Both the position numbers and the translations under genes were made by a program. The notes beneath the pieces were generated by a model. That model worked only from the letters and a program-made list of their open reading frames with translations, searched no databases and was not told the DNA's origin. Shown one piece after another: positions 12,501-25,706 of a stretch of DNA of 64,000 nucleotides. This DNA is from Blastomussa wellsi (taxonomy: Eukaryota > Cnidaria > Anthozoa > Scleractinia > Plerogyridae), in NCBI GenBank assembly GCA_947652115.1, contig OX393567.1, positions 23,126,032 through 23,190,031 on the forward strand. Direction: 5' to 3'. Every line of letters starts with the position of its first letter. Positions within the stretch are counted from its first letter, which is position 1.

Positions 12501-13267
12501 TGATTTAATTTTTTATCGAATATTAAACTATTGTATGTCTAGTCTGAACATGTTTGAAAAACACGGATGGAAATTAAACGAAGTGTCTATTTTAGTCGCA
12601 TAAAAAGCTTGAAATAAACATTCGTTTGTCTTGTGATAAATATCTGCATTTAGTGCTTTCCTGCAGAATACCTCCTTGTCTTTGCATATTTGTTCTGTAA
12701 AATTTAACGGGTAAATTTGTGAATTCCACGAAAAGCCAAAGATTTCAGTTAATTGGGGAATTTTCGCTCTGTTTGAAATTCAAGATGATTTTCCTGTAAT
12801 GGTTTCCTGACATATAGTCTGGCTTGCGGAGAAAGAAAGAAAAGTGACTATTGAACTGTTGAATATAACAATTTTTACTAAAAGAAGATGAAAGGAAGGA
12901 AGTTCAGTTATGAAACGCAAACGTGATTAAGACTGATTCCCAAGTTTCTGAATAGGGCATTCTTTCGACCTACATTTCATCAGGTTTACAATAATAACAT
13001 TAAGATACATTGTTACGGTCGGTATCTCTATTGTTATAAAATGGTATCTTTCTCACGAAAAATTCAACTACCGCAATTTGGGCCCGATAGTCGAAACTAA
13101 AAGTTTTAAAGTATTCAATAACAACAACCGGTGAACACAGGCCAAAAATAGTCGAATCAGCTTATTTGAAGTCTATTTTGCAATGTCATCCGTTTTTTTC
13201 AATGCAATGCTCATAGTACGCTTTTAACAGCCCTTTCAGTGTGACTGTCATGCTTGAAAGTGGACTG
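9546..13267. other. Intergenic, one inverted-repeat element
   Basis: No gene is recognised. The only clear structure is the inverted-repeat element at 12075-12285. The remaining open frames are short and lack splice or codon evidence. Confidence 0.4.
12075..12285. mobile_element. MITE-like element with 33-bp terminal inverted repeats
   Basis: The left arm 12075-12107 begins caaattttcaatagaaaac and pairs with 12253-12285 with one mismatch in 33. An (AAT)n tract at about 12113-12139 lies just inside the left arm. Confidence 0.7.
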
Positions 13268-13322
13268 TGACGTCAGGTAGACAGAGATAGCAAGCACGTC
13301 GAAACAGCGTGTGAGTATAAAA
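13268..13322 (+). promoter_or_regulatory. CRE plus TATA box, candidate CBX promoter
   Basis: A full CRE palindrome TGACGTCA lies at 13268-13275 and TATAAAA at 13316-13322, about 210 bases before the first CBX ATG. The spacing is reasonable for a core promoter, but no transcript start is known. Confidence 0.4.
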
Positions 13323-13534
13323 GACAATCTTCAACCGGGCTTCGCCGATCTTTCCTTCCCACAATATATCGAGCGTTAACCTACATGCTTTAATTGAACG
13401 CCTTTGAAGTAAGTGCAAAAGGCCAATTACAAACAATTACTCCCAGGAAAGGGATAAAGCGAGAGCAGCCGGCCATAGGTCCCCGCGCGATGACGTAATT
13501 CGTTATTGTTTTGGTTAATATTACGGGATGGACA

Positions 13535-15407
13535 ATGAATGAAATTCGAATTCCCTCGGGCCAAGTAAATATTGAATTTCCAGCCGAGACGATGGACGTA
13601 CATGGAGAGATGGCCGAAGTTAAGTCCGCGGAAAACAACGACAATTCACCGCCAATTGATGGCATTTTCGCCGCTGAGTGTATCCTCAAAAAACGAACAC
13701 GAAAAGTAAGAAATTCTGCTGTCGAAGCCCCGTCGTTTACGTGTTGATTGTGCCACAAACGCTTGCCTCAATGTGAATTTTCTCTCCATATTTTTTGACA
13801 GGGTAAGATCGAGTACTTGGTGAAGTGGAAAGGATGGTCTGCGAAGTAAGTACAATTTTGCATCGACAATAAAATTATTTTACGGCTACGAATTGATTCG
13901 AATTTTTTGTTGAATTCTACAGACACAACACTTGGGAGCCGGCCGATAATATTCTTGACGCTCGGTTGCTTCTGGCTTACGAAAACAGGTAAAGTCAAGT
14001 ACTAAATTCGAATGTCGTAATTTCACGGTGTGTGTATGCTGTTCATAATTTCGCATGTGAACGTGATGCCTATTTATTGCCTGTGTCGTTTAAAATTTCA
14101 GCCGAAGACGAAAAGGAAAGCGTTCAAGATGGCAGAGAGGCATTGCAACAACTGCTAAAAAGCCGAGAATTGACACGGTTTGTGTTTTGATGTTTCATAT
14201 CGAGAGATATTGCAATTTAAATCTCCGCGACACAGTACCCGCGCGCCAAAAAAAATTATAATTTAACGTTAGCGCCAGGTTTGGATAGATTTAGCTCGTC
14301 ATTGCCCTGAGTAAAGGTCTTGTTTATTTTTTCGTTATTTGTTTATAATTTTAGGGTGCAAATTTTCACATGAGAAGCGAATCGAATTCGCCATCCCATG
14401 GCGTGGAGGGAGAAGATTGCCGTATTAGTAGCCACGAAAGTGAAAGCAGTGATTCGAGTTTTGGCGGCGATGACCCTACAAGCAACGACTTCGAGTTCAG
14501 TAATACAGCAGATAATCCGGCACCAAGTTTGAATTCTCCGCAACAAGCTATTGGCTCGGAGTTACGTTTATCAACCCTGGATGAACCTCGGTTAGTGCGG
14601 AGCACCCAAACAGGAAGACCTCTGTCAGACCACAAAATGACAACACTCAACGCCAATGATGCGAGAAGTTCCTTCGAGAAACAAGCCAAAGATTCGAGCC
14701 CCGAACTGCCGAAAATGCTGCTTTCTAGAGAAAGGAGAGAGGAATTCTCAAGCAGAGCTCGTGTCCCGCAGGAGACGAAATTAAAGATCAGTTCGGAAGG
14801 ATTAAATGATTATTATGAGCCTTCTCTCGGGGAGAGTATATCCGGTAAAGGTGGTCGTGTCGAAACCGTCAAAGCGGCCGATAAGGTTTATCTCGAGTCA
14901 GCCGATCATGAAAACAAAAAGCCTGCGTCTCAGGAACGTCAAGAAGGCTTCAGCGAACGCCAAGCTAGTACTAACGGAGAATTGAAACAAATGACAGTGA
15001 AAATCAACGGCGAGAAACCCGCCAAGACTTGTCTGGTCACGGACATCGGTAAAGGCGGCCATGTAAACCCTGTGAAGTCTGGTAAAGGTTTTCACGATGA
15101 AAGCGGCGAGAATCAGACTATTGCAGTAATCAGTGGCTGTAATGCATCTTATATAAACTCCCCAGCCCAAAATAAACTCCGTTACAACGGAGAAGTGCTT
15201 GTTCCCGAGATGACGGTGAAATCGGCATGCGCTTGCCTTCCAAGTCCCAGCAACGGGCGCTCTGCAAAATCATTGCCACTGGAAAGCTGTAAGTGTTGGA
15301 GGAAGCCCTTGATTGATCAGATCTTCATCACTGATGTAACATCTAACTTTGTTACAGTCACCGTCAAAGAATGCTTAACAGATAAGGGGTTCTTTCGTCA
15401 AAGATGA
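13535..15407 (+). CDS. CBX: Polycomb chromobox protein (CBX2/4/6/7/8 class)
   Basis: Reader subunit of Polycomb repressive complex 1; it binds trimethylated H3K27 in the nucleus. Exons: 13535-13705, 13802-13845, 13923-13988, 14102-14177 and 14355-15407. Phases close and give 469 residues. The chromodomain starts near residue 48 ([11 protein letters not shown]...) and keeps the aromatic cage: F in IFAAE and both W in [18 protein letters not shown] ends the fold. A basic stretch RRRKGKR follows. The long last exon is mostly disordered. The extreme C-terminus ([14 protein letters not shown] to GFFRQR) is the Pc box that contacts RING1. Later in-frame ATGs at 13592 and 13610 are possible starts. 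Exact vertebrate orthology cannot be set. Confidence 0.93.
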
Positions 15408-16184
15408 AACCTTAAAATCAATCTCTTGGCGAGCGGGCAAGAGTTACAAGTCAAGATGCGTCAGTTTCAGCCGTGTGTCGGCAAAGACAGAAGCGCATTC
15501 AGTTTTCAACAATTTTTGGTCCCTTCATGACCTCTGCACCATCCTTGTGGATCGAGTATGGATTGTGCGTTTCATAAATGTAGTCTTCAAGATAAAGAAC
15601 AGCGTATAGGAAAGTATAAAACTATCAGATCTTTGCGAGATCATTGACATCGGCTCTGCTGAAATTGACTCGCGCGACTCGCATGGTATATTTCAAGTTC
15701 AAGACTGTGCATAGCATTGGTTTTATTAGAAATTTTCTCCGTAGTTGCGATTAGATCTTGTTTGCAACGAGCATTTGTGCTTTAGGCAAAAAGAAAGGGT
15801 CCCCTTTTGAAATATACTGCCTCTTAAACATCGTCTAATTGCCAGCAAACTACTCTAGATTTTTGGCCCGCCGTGTGGAGTCTTCATCTCGAAGAAACTT
15901 CGGGCAAGCGAATGTTAAGTTGTAGATTCTAGAGCGCTATTGATAAAAGCTTTCCCCCGCTGTTGTCCAACCTAATAACAGGATTCGAACTGTGACCGAA
16001 CACAAGTGTTCTCGTTAGTATTGGCTTGTAGAAAAATTGGTAATACAAAGACCGATCGAGAAACGACTGATCCTAACAGACGAGTATGGAACAAAGTTTG
16101 TTCATTGATCTACTGGAGTGTACACACAGCCGCAGTCTTGAGTGGACGTTGTTTATAAATCCACGAAGCCGGCATATAGTTTGT

Positions 16185-16190
16185 AATAAA
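16185..16190 (+). terminator. AATAAA polyadenylation signal, probably of CBX
   Basis: It is the first clear AATAAA downstream of the CBX stop (about 780 bases on). The 3' UTR extent is inferred. Confidence 0.4.
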
Positions 16191-19100
16191 ATCATCTGAA
16201 TTAAAACAAGACAAAAAGATAAGTATAACTGTAGCAGAAAAAAATTATCCGAGGACGGTGAAATCCTCATTTAAACGTTAACGTCAAGAAACTTGGACGT
16301 GACAATACCTAAAATGTAAATCCAGGACTGTTAGTTATTTCTAGAATGTACTTAATCCTCGATTTGAAATCATATGCAAGTTTTGCGATAAGCCATTGAC
16401 CATTATTCGCTACGTTTTTGTTGAATATTTCAGTCAGCGAGTAAATAAAAATGCCTCCTTGTGCGGGCGACATTTGTAGGTCCGAAGCGGCCATTAAGTT
16501 GAAATTATGTACGAAAAATTTAATACATGTAAAGGTTACAATAAACATTATCGTTTACTTTTGGCATGGCGTGTTTTCTCAGTTCAGCGCTCTGTACCAC
16601 ATTTTCTTGTATATACTGCGACTTTTTATTCGGAAACGGGTACATGTAAAGTTTGACGTATTGCGCTTTGCTAAACGAGAGTAGCGAACAACTGGAAGGC
16701 AACTCTGGCAATGGCCTTCCCCTTTAGCTAATGATTTGAATTCAAATTCAGTAAGTTATCTTTCTATTTAACAGAAAAAAAACGAAATAAATTTAAGAAA
16801 TTTCTTCCAAATTTTCTTCACCCAGGGTAACTCAAATGATGGACAGGAATGTTAATACTGATCAGGTTGTGTATTTGAAATTATTTTAAATAATAAATCA
16901 AACTTGTGTTTATTAGAAATTGTCAAGGGTTACTGGCAAGCAGAATATCGTCGATAATGTTTAAGCCGAGCTTAAAAATAGATATTATTTTTGCTGAAAT
17001 AATTAACTAAAATCAATATTATCAAATAAGACGGCGCAATATGTAAAAGGGTACAAACGTCGAAAGAAAACTAGTCATTCAGTTCGTAGCCAGAACTAGG
17101 CTAAAATGAGTCAAATGTTTAGATAAGCTCTGATAAAAAGCAATCGTGTTGAGACACAACGTGCTACGTGTTAAGCGATAAAGCAAGGCATAACAAGACG
17201 TCATGAATTAGACAAAAAGTTTGCATATTTATTCAACGAAAATCACACGGGAACATAACCTGATAACTGTATTTAGAAAAGTTTAATTTTATTACTAAAT
17301 CGAAATAAAATACATCTTTCACGTCGAACTATAGCAAAACAAAAAGCGTCCTTTCATATCAGAAAAATTCCTGCATTTTGCGACACAAGAACGCGATATA
17401 CATGCGTGACGAAAGTTCGAGCAGTGTCGTCCGTGAAACATTGCACGATACGGTACTCTAGCGGGAAACGTTTATACGCCATGCAACGTGGTTCCAAAAT
17501 GTTTGTTTTGGCCTTTACCTTTACGTTAAACTTACTGCTGAATGACCTGAATCTAAAGGCAGTTGTGTTACTCCCAACGGCCCCCTCGCAAAAGTTGTCT
17601 CATTGGCGGAACATGCCTCGAAAACAACTTGGTGCGAAAATGTTGAATGAAATCGACTGACAACTGTCCTCTTTTCCGTTTAAGGATTTCTTAGATTTTG
17701 AGAATACAATTAAAGGTGTATCCGGTAAAAAAGAAAAGATTAAATCGGGCAATAGTTGGATGGAAATCTGACGAAATACGTACTCGTCATTTAAAGCAGT
17801 TTCCAAAAAAAGTATTACGGAAATGAGGAACTTGGAGCTATAAAGAGTCATTTTTTGACAATGATGAACACCCAGATTTGGCCAGATTTAGTGTTAAAAA
17901 TTTGTTTCTTTTGACTGGGATACTTTATGTTAGACGTGTTGCGGGACTTTGACCGATCTGTCAATTTAAGCCGGACGAATACCGCTGGTCTTGACAGAAA
18001 AATCGCTGAAATTTAATTTCTACATTTCAGAGTATAAAAGTCAAAAACAACAAAATATTGTGTTCCTCGACGACGAATACGCAGAAAACTACTAATTAAA
18101 TGACAAATTGTTCAGCGTAAATGATATTTCTAAGCAAACTATTCAGTACCTGTTTAAATGCCGTTGTAGATCTGTTGCCGAGATCAACATTAGTAATATC
18201 CTAATATTAATAATAATTTTAGACTCATTTTAGATTAAAAGTTTTTCGAGTGCGGTACTGTCAGAATATGATTGAACGTTCTTTTGTGTTGGACTAATTT
18301 ATTCTTAGATCGAAGGAAAAGTTTAAATACAAATAGTTTCTAACGTACGTAGAGAAACGCCAAAAACTCTTATAAACCACAAGGGAAACCGGAAAAGTAA
18401 AGATTGAGGAACTTTAAAAAGGAAAAGAACTTCTAAATTTTGCCGAGACGTAGTTCATTTAACTTTTCAAAAATTAATGCCGCATCAGTCTAGCTTTGCT
18501 ATAATTCAAGGGTAAACAAACTTGGTGGCTGTGATCTTGCGAGCCAAAGTTTAAACTGAAGTCGAAATTGTCATACAATATTGAAAATGCTTGAATAATA
18601 CTCTTTGCTCATTAGCCAAAATTACATCTGGTAGAAACTATTACTCTGAAGAGTCCCATGAACTACGAAAAAAAAAAAGAAAACGATTGTGTTAGAGTGT
18701 TTCTGTCACGGTCACTAGCACTCCATATCGCGGATCGCTTGGAAGTAAGTAGGTAAAGTAAGTAAGAACTTTATTAACGTGTCAAAGCCTTGTAGCCTGG
18801 GGACACTGCTAAGAGCTAAAAACTAATACTGGTAAAAATAGAAAACAATGTTCTTAGAGTAAATATTTGCTCCATAAACGACGTTTCTAGGCCTATATAC
18901 TAGTTTTAAAAGACACTATTTACAAGGGCTGGTCATTGACTTATCATTGTTGCACGTGCACTCGCTTTGCCTCACTCCCGAAACTGAACTGAAAAGGTTG
19001 CTTGGCTAGGAGACTAAATTTTTAAAATCAAGAGAAGGGTGTATGAAGGGGGTGAGATCCTCGTATTTGTTTCAACTACGACCATTAAACATGATGAATT

Positions 19101-20841
19101 TTTTAAGTCAATAAAACTATATTGAACAGTTGACATGCCCGCATCACGTATCTGTATAGCTTCAAAATATATCTTAATGACGTCGACGGCAAACCGATCT
19201 CCTCAGGCCGATCGCCCTGTACTGAGCATTTGAAATTCTACAAAAATGTCCAAATTCAGTGTAACACATTGTTATAGTCATGAGAGAAACCAATTGACTA
19301 TATGCAACAAACGTTAAAATATTTATATCATTCCATCGATCACAACAGACTGTATGAACATGAACAACTTCATATTATCTTTATCGACAATTCATTTTCA
19401 GTATGCAATGAACTGTTCTGCTGGTTCAGTGTAACCCTTCGAGATTTTTTTCACGGTTTTAAAAGTTATTCCGGGTACCACAAAAAGTTTAATGACTGAA
19501 AAATTTCATTGGAGTCCTGATTTCTGACAACTGCCTTGATAGCTCGAATCACACAAAAGTCGTTTCGACCTTGAAGTTTCGAGAAATCGGATTTATTTCA
19601 CCATGATCCACCATCGCTATTCCATGGATATTCAAACTTGTGCAAGCCTGTTCAAAAACAAAACTGTTTAAGTGCAAATAAAATGACATGCAGGGAATTT
19701 AAAGTATCGACATTTAATTTTCATATTGTATTGAGTAAGGTAATCAATATATTGCGGTCGCCTTTTTCATTTTTTTAGTGATTTTTTAACAATCGTTATA
19801 AAAAATAAAATCAGTACAGGCAGGGGTTTATTCAAGGCAGATGGTCTTTTTTCTGAGTTTTACTGGCAACAAACAAAAGAAAGTAATTCTCATTAATGTA
19901 GGTTTTGCAAAAATATAAATCGTAGCGCGTAGATGAGCTTTGTTACGGATGGTACATCTGGAAATAACTCATTTTAGTCCAGTCCGAACTGGACTGGTTC
20001 ATTTTTGGTTTATTGTGATTTTCTACTGCAGAAAACTATCATTCGAGGCCTCCTTCAATTTGAAAACAATTTTGTACATAAGAAAAAATGGCGTAAATAT
20101 CGTAGCATGGTCCCTTCAAAGACTGAAAATGGCTTTCACTCAGGTTCACTCGAAACACGAAGAGTGAAAAACCACCCACATGGCCGATTTGATGTGAGAA
20201 ACACGATAAATGCTAACATGATCTGATTTGCAAGTGCCTCTTTGACGGTTGTATTTTTTTCTGGAGTGAGTCTTCGAACGACCACCACTACTGTGCCCTG
20301 TAAATTAAGTGATGTCGCAAACATGTCAATTGTCAATGTGGTTTATCTATCATGTTGTTGATTTTACATGTAATTCTGACACGTTCGCAAGGTTCGGATG
20401 AGAAAATGGCGTAGACTGAGTTTTTTCGGTTCAATTCTTGAGCTCAGCGTAGTTTGCCTAGATGGCTAAAATATTAAAATAGCCGTTATCTTCAGAACTG
20501 CTTGCGCTTGTCATGTGGTCTGCTTACCAGGGTGGAAATACCAGGCATACTTCCAGAAGTGCTGAAACGGAAAGCAGAGGTTTATGCTTACAACAGATCC
20601 ATTCTGTATGATGTTACAGACTACCGTTGCAAAGCGTTCAGTGCGGGCGCGAATTAAGTCTAAAATAAAATATTGCTATTTGGTGTACTTGCTTTTGTTT
20701 TGTTCTTTCTTGCAAAGATTAAGACTTGAACCGTTATCTTTATTTGACAAAGGAAACCAGCAATACGTTTATCTGTTGGTTTATCCGTTGTTGACCAACG
20801 TGAGCACCACACAGCGCGCGATGTACTTTGTAATTACCCAT
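16191..20841. other. Intergenic, AT-rich
   Basis: No gene is recognised. At about 18745-18800 the phrase gtaagtaagaactttattaac resembles the reverse complement of a LINE 3' tail with tandem TTAC units. The small open frames (for example 17406-17660 and 19940-20226) overlap in several frames and match nothing I know. Confidence 0.35.
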
Positions 20842-21200
20842 GGGAGAGGGGGGGGGGCGTTCTCGCATATAAAAGGGGTGTGGATGCTTGTGTCAGAAAT
20901 TTTGAAACAAACCCCTAAAGGAGATCGAGCTGGGATGGCCCAAGCTTCTTTTTTACCCCTAAAAGAGACCATGAAAACTTTGATTATATGAATCGAGTAA
21001 ATAAAATGAATTAAAAAAATAAATATTTAAATATATATATTTTTAAATTTCTTCGCGTGCCACCATAAACGAGACCTTGACGGCTTAATATAATGGAGTT
21101 TTGCCTAGAACACCCTAAGTGAGACCAAAATCCGAAATTTACACCCCCAAGCGAGACGACGAGCTTCCCCGGCCCTTTCATATGCGAGTCCCCCGGGATA
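20842..21200. mobile_element. G-rich-ended non-autonomous element
   Basis: The ends are imperfect inverted repeats: ggggg...tcgcatataaaaggg at left and ccctttcatatgcgagtcccccggg at right. The interior contains cccctaaa(g)gaga and cgagacc-type words near both ends. It is not coding. Confidence 0.55.
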
Positions 21201-21786
21201 GTTACCCAATCTCGGCCCAGTAGATACCTTTTATAATCGTGTGCGCTTGTGATTAAAGAGAAAGACATTGCAGTTAGAGTCTTTAGCCAAAATGCATCAT
21301 ATAAATACTTGTAATAACTTAAAGAGAAGTTTAAAAGATGTACCTATTGTTTCAAACGTGCACTACCAAGGGAGGTTAGACTTAGTTCAGCGGTTGTTGC
21401 TCTAATGTGCGTCTCAGCGTTTTCGACTTTTATATCTTTTCCCTGTCCGAGGCTTTGGTTCAATTAGTCTTTAGCTTGCTCGCAGGCTAATTAGTCTTTT
21501 AAATTCTTCCAAACTTTCAGCTCTTGTTTTCATAAGTTACGTAAACAAACACGACATTTTCCGCGCTTCGTGGGCTATTCGCTCACAGGTCGAAAACTCG
21601 AGCTCGTAGTCTTAAAATGACTCATGATCTAAAGCAATAATCTTTATATTTCGCAGTTCCCCAACAATGTATACTTTTGAGACGGGCTAATTTGGAAAAA
21701 AAGACACACTAGACGTTGAAGATAATGCCTAAATCAGATTAATCCTCAATAACTCTATCACAGCAGTCACAGTAGTTTAGCCGAAG

Positions 21787-22226
21787 CCGATTAGGGTAAT
21801 GCTGGAATATAGGCAGCAGCACAATATTTACGATCAAAATTCGTTTATCGCGACAACGCGAGTGCTTATCGTTTGAGGAATACCGAAAACAAACTAGTTC
21901 TTCCACAACCTCGCACTGATTACCTGAAGAGAAGTTTTTCATACAGTGGAGCTCAGTTGTGGAACAACTTGCCCACAGAATTAAGACAAGCGACTTCCTG
22001 AAGCGAGTTTAAGACAAAACTGAGTCGCCACAGGATTATAATTCTTAAGCGAAATTTTTAAGTAGATTTTTTTGAACACGGCCTCCGTGAAAAGCGGTTG
22101 TTATTCTTTTGTATTTTACACCTTTTTTGTAGCAAGGAAGAAGGGTAGTTAGTTGATTACCATAAATACTTCTAAATAAGCTCATGGAAATACCGTGTAT
22201 CAATAAAGTTATCTTATCTTATCTTA
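21787..22226 (+). mobile_element. 3' end of a non-LTR retrotransposon (LINE), decayed
   Basis: On the plus strand, about 21850-22030 reads YRLRNTENKLVLPQPRTDY, then SFSYSGAQLWNNLPTELRQA, a stop, then SEFKTKL. This is the C-terminal tail typical of CR1/L2-like reverse transcriptase proteins. A short 3' UTR ends in AATAAAG followed by tandem TTATC units, a LINE-style microsatellite tail. The copy is 5'-truncated and carries an in-frame stop (tga at about 22000). Confidence 0.75.
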
Positions 22227-22309
22227 GGAATTTAATAAATAGCTTTCAAATGAAATCGCCATAATGAGCTCAACATTGTAACATTGGGTAAAGCCCGCCT
22301 ACAAGTATT

Positions 22310-22487
22310 GGCGTACGGTCAGCGTTTTGCCGGGGGGGAGGGGGGAACCATTTGCGCAAAAAATTCTCCCAAATTGCCTTGCCCAAATTTTCTTTTGCTG
22401 CCCAAAAAATATGATTTGCCCAACATTTGGGGGGGTTGCAGACCCCTGCTCCCTCCCCCCCGGCCCGTACGCCTATGCCTACAAGAG
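22310..22487. mobile_element. Short element with ggcgtacgg ends, copy 1
   Basis: It begins ggcgtacggtcag and ends cccgtacgcc, so the termini are inverted repeats. The body (accatttgcgcaaaaaattc, cttgcccaaat, ttgcccaacatttggggg) matches 25707-25858 in reverse orientation. Confidence 0.65.
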
Positions 22488-22849
22488 AAACGAGAAGCGT
22501 TTTGTGTTGGAGAAGAAAATTATTACATGCAAGGCAATGCAACTTTCTTTATACTTCCTTTTGACTAGGCCGAACTAGAGTGACTAGAGTGTCACATATT
22601 AATTATTTAACGATTCTTTGAGATAAATAACAAACGTTTCCCAGAAAGGAAGTAGTTTTCATTTCAGTGAAGCAAAATTGTTAATTTTATTACTTTGTTT
22701 GTTGCTGTAACCTATAAATAGATGAATAGACATTATGTGTTCAACTTCCTTTTCACCTGCTGAGGAAACCCCAACATGGATAAAATTGAATACGCGCGGA
22801 GAGACTCGGAAGAACTTAGAAAAATTCTGCCGGAGTCTGCAAAACGGCC

Positions 22850-22925
22850 AAATTTGAATCCACGACATTCCATACACTAGTCGGTGCTCTAACCATGCAG
22901 CTTCTGAGAACTCTGCTGGTGAACA
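22850..22925 (-). repeat. tRNA-like SINE head or tRNA pseudogene
   Basis: On the minus strand tggttagagcaccgac matches an A box and gtggattcaaat a weak B box, in tRNA spacing. The cloverleaf is not intact, so it is read as SINE-derived. Confidence 0.45.
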
Positions 22926-23809
22926 ATGCATGATCAGTTTTGGTCATTTATATGTTTTTTTATTAAAATTGATAAATCAATCGCCTATCTACTCAAGTCC
23001 CGCGAATACAATTTTCGGATCGATGGGAACTCTGCCTGCAGGGATATGATCTACTACAAGGTACAGTAGAACCTATACCTTGGGAGTTTCTCACCAAATG
23101 TGGCACCGACATGTATTAAGTGCCAAGGTGTCGTTTAAAAGCCATATAAACAGTGCCAAAATTGTGCCATAATCACTTTCGACCCACAGTTTGTGTCATT
23201 ATTTTTTTCATAAATTTTGCTTTCATTTGGTTTACACCAGCCTCTTTCCCAGGGATAGAACATGGGAACGAGGTTGTTTTGCACTCATGTGCTGTGTATT
23301 TCCCGAGAGTTGCGAAAATATCGATGTCGAACAGGAACATTCCCAGAACAGGAGACTTATCGTCTCTTGCCCAGAATCATTGCTTGGATAGTGGGCCGTT
23401 TCTGCTGCAGTTTCTTGATTAAAACATGAAAAGCCAGCCTACTGTATTTGTGTTTATTAGAGGTCTGAATCTCATCGTAAACTGACAATCTCTAACAGTT
23501 CAATTTACTCGCAATCCAACAAACTACCAAGTCGGTGGTATTTTGGCTTTATTCTGGTGAACTTCTACGTTAAATTTTGCCTCAAATTCATTAAATTTTA
23601 TGTAAAATCAGTAAAAACACCCTTGCTTAATAGACACCGGGTCCAAATAAACGCCCGGTCAACAAGACCGAGTTTTAAAGTTCCTATGAAAGCACTTTCA
23701 TAACGGAAAAGAATGTTTTCTCTCTTTTTTGTGATATCTTCTTTCGTTCCAGAGATATTCATGTTTTTGTATTATGCAAATTAGACAACTGATGAAAAAT
23801 TGTTTGTCA

Positions 23810-23888
23810 ATGATCAGAATCGAACCCTGAACCTCTGACATGCCAACATCCCTATCTCACCACACTACCAGGCTGATCCGCCAAATGC
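23810..23888 (-). repeat. tRNA-like SINE head or tRNA pseudogene
   Basis: On the minus strand cctggtagtgtggtgag resembles an A box and agggttcgattct a B box. The arms do not pair as in a functional tRNA. Confidence 0.45.
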
Positions 23889-24197
23889 CCGCACAATTAC
23901 ATTATAAAAGATGACTTTCTTAGTCTATTTTTTTAATGGAGCCGAAACCAATTGTGGAATTACAAGCATTTTAGGCATCCTACTGATGAACGGTTATGGC
24001 AATTACATATTTTTTACAGGAGCCAACATTGAGATTGTGGTTTGTCCCCTTTGAATTACTTATAGTGTTGTCCTAGCTATATATATTAAAGCAATCCTTC
24101 CAATAATTCCAATTCCGGCCGTGTCACCTTTCAATGAATATTTTTGCAAATAACTTTTCCAATTTCCACCACAAACACATAGCCAAGATACAGACTT

Positions 24198-24286
24198 GTA
24201 CCCTGCGAGAAGTGGTTTTCCTCTACGCTACGCCGCCTATTTCCCTCTCGGCGTAGCGTACAGGAAAACCACTGCTCGCAGGGTAC
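24198..24286. repeat. Palindromic MITE, 38-bp arms
   Basis: The left arm 24198-24235 (starting gtaccctgcgagaagtgg) pairs with 24249-24286 with two mismatches over 38 bases and a 13-base loop. Confidence 0.8.
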
Positions 24287-25124
24287 ACACTTGAGGCCAT
24301 TTTAAGAAAACTGTAGAATGTGCACATCACAATCCAAGTAACTCATCTGATTTGGTTTTCAAATTCCTTGTTATATTATGGTTTCGATATCACTGCTGCA
24401 GTTAATTTTTGGGGTATTTGTTACATGTTCAGCATATTGATTGACCATAACATCAGGATTGTTTGTTCTCGGTAAATATGTCCAGCACTGTTTGCAGAAT
24501 CTGTATAATCATGACACATTTGAATTTTAGCTTTGACTTCCTCCGTTTAATAGTTTCATATGACAGTTGTCTTTATGCACTTCATGTATGGTATAACCAG
24601 CTTTCCACAAACGTCAGGCCATAGTTAAGTAGGTCTCCGTGTAATGCGACTAATAAAGAGAGACTGGTGCTTCCTGAATTTTTGATTAGAAGTAATGACA
24701 TAGTTTTTTTATAAAAAAAACAACCTGAGATTTGTTGTGTTTGCTATCAGTCTCATAAACGTCACACCCTAACGCATATATATTTAAAAGATTTTGAGAA
24801 TCCTAAGATAGTTCATTAGTATATAATCACTCTACAAAACAGCTGTGTTTGCAACAGAGAAGACCTTTTACATGTAAAAACAGTTTTGATGATTCATTTC
24901 CTTTAAAGAGAGTTTTCCATTCTCAAAATGCAAAATGCGAGAATCTTGTGACTCAAATTTGTGTGATCGAGTAATTCTCCGCGTAAAAACAGCCACTAAT
25001 CTTAACATTAATATATGGAGAACTGCTTGAGCCAAAAAGACCACAAGTTGTATTGATTTCTATTTGACCTATCACAAGCAAAGTTAACAGTCTCAAGACT
25101 CATTGAGTAGAAATATTAATACGC
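24287..25124. other. Intergenic, nothing recognised
   Basis: AT-rich spacer upstream of the lectin promoter region; no gene or clear repeat is seen. Confidence 0.35.
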
Positions 25125-25339
25125 CTGACTGAAACGTGCAAACAAACACAGTAAAATTTAAAAAGCCGCCTCAGTGAAATATTTAAAGCAATGATAAGTA
25201 AATAAACTAAACTTCATCCACGCATTCATAAGCACAGCTGTTTGGTTTTACAGACAACTGTCATTCTTAATTTTGATTAATTGTTATCCACGCGCCCCCA
25301 TCCATCTTTAAAAGTGCTTGATAATCGAAAAATAATGTT

Positions 25340-25423
25340 GTATGAGCTCAGTTAGGTACAGTTCTGCACAGAGCAAAATTAATTCAGTTCAGTCCAGAGT
25401 GTCGGCCAACTTAACCAACCGAG
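25340..25423 (+). other. Probable 5' UTR exon of the tachylectin gene
   Basis: It ends at a strong donor (gag|gtaagaa, GT at 25424). The surrounding block 25125-25595 is duplicated at 31347-32410, upstream of the decayed copy, and the donor is conserved in both. The exact transcript start is unknown. Confidence 0.5.
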
Positions 25424-25706
25424 GTAAGAATTTTTATAAACCAGTTTTCATTTTATTAAATGTAAAAGCGTTTTTGCCTGACTTGAAACGATATCTGGTA
25501 ATGATCAGGTTTGGTTTCGTGTTGAATTCGACTCATTTCGTCCGAAAGAGATTTGTGAAGCAAACCTCCGTTATAGGGGCATTATCAAACAAAGTTCAGT
25601 CCACTCGTAGTAGAGTACGGTAAAAAAATAACAGTTCCATGCATCGAGTTTCACGACAAGCTTTGGCGTTTTCCCTTTTACAGTTGAATTCAACCAAGAC
25701 TCATAG

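Noticed and set aside
20584..20991. 135-codon plus-strand frame
   Set aside because: It runs into the G-rich-ended repeat at 20842 and has no recognisable domain.
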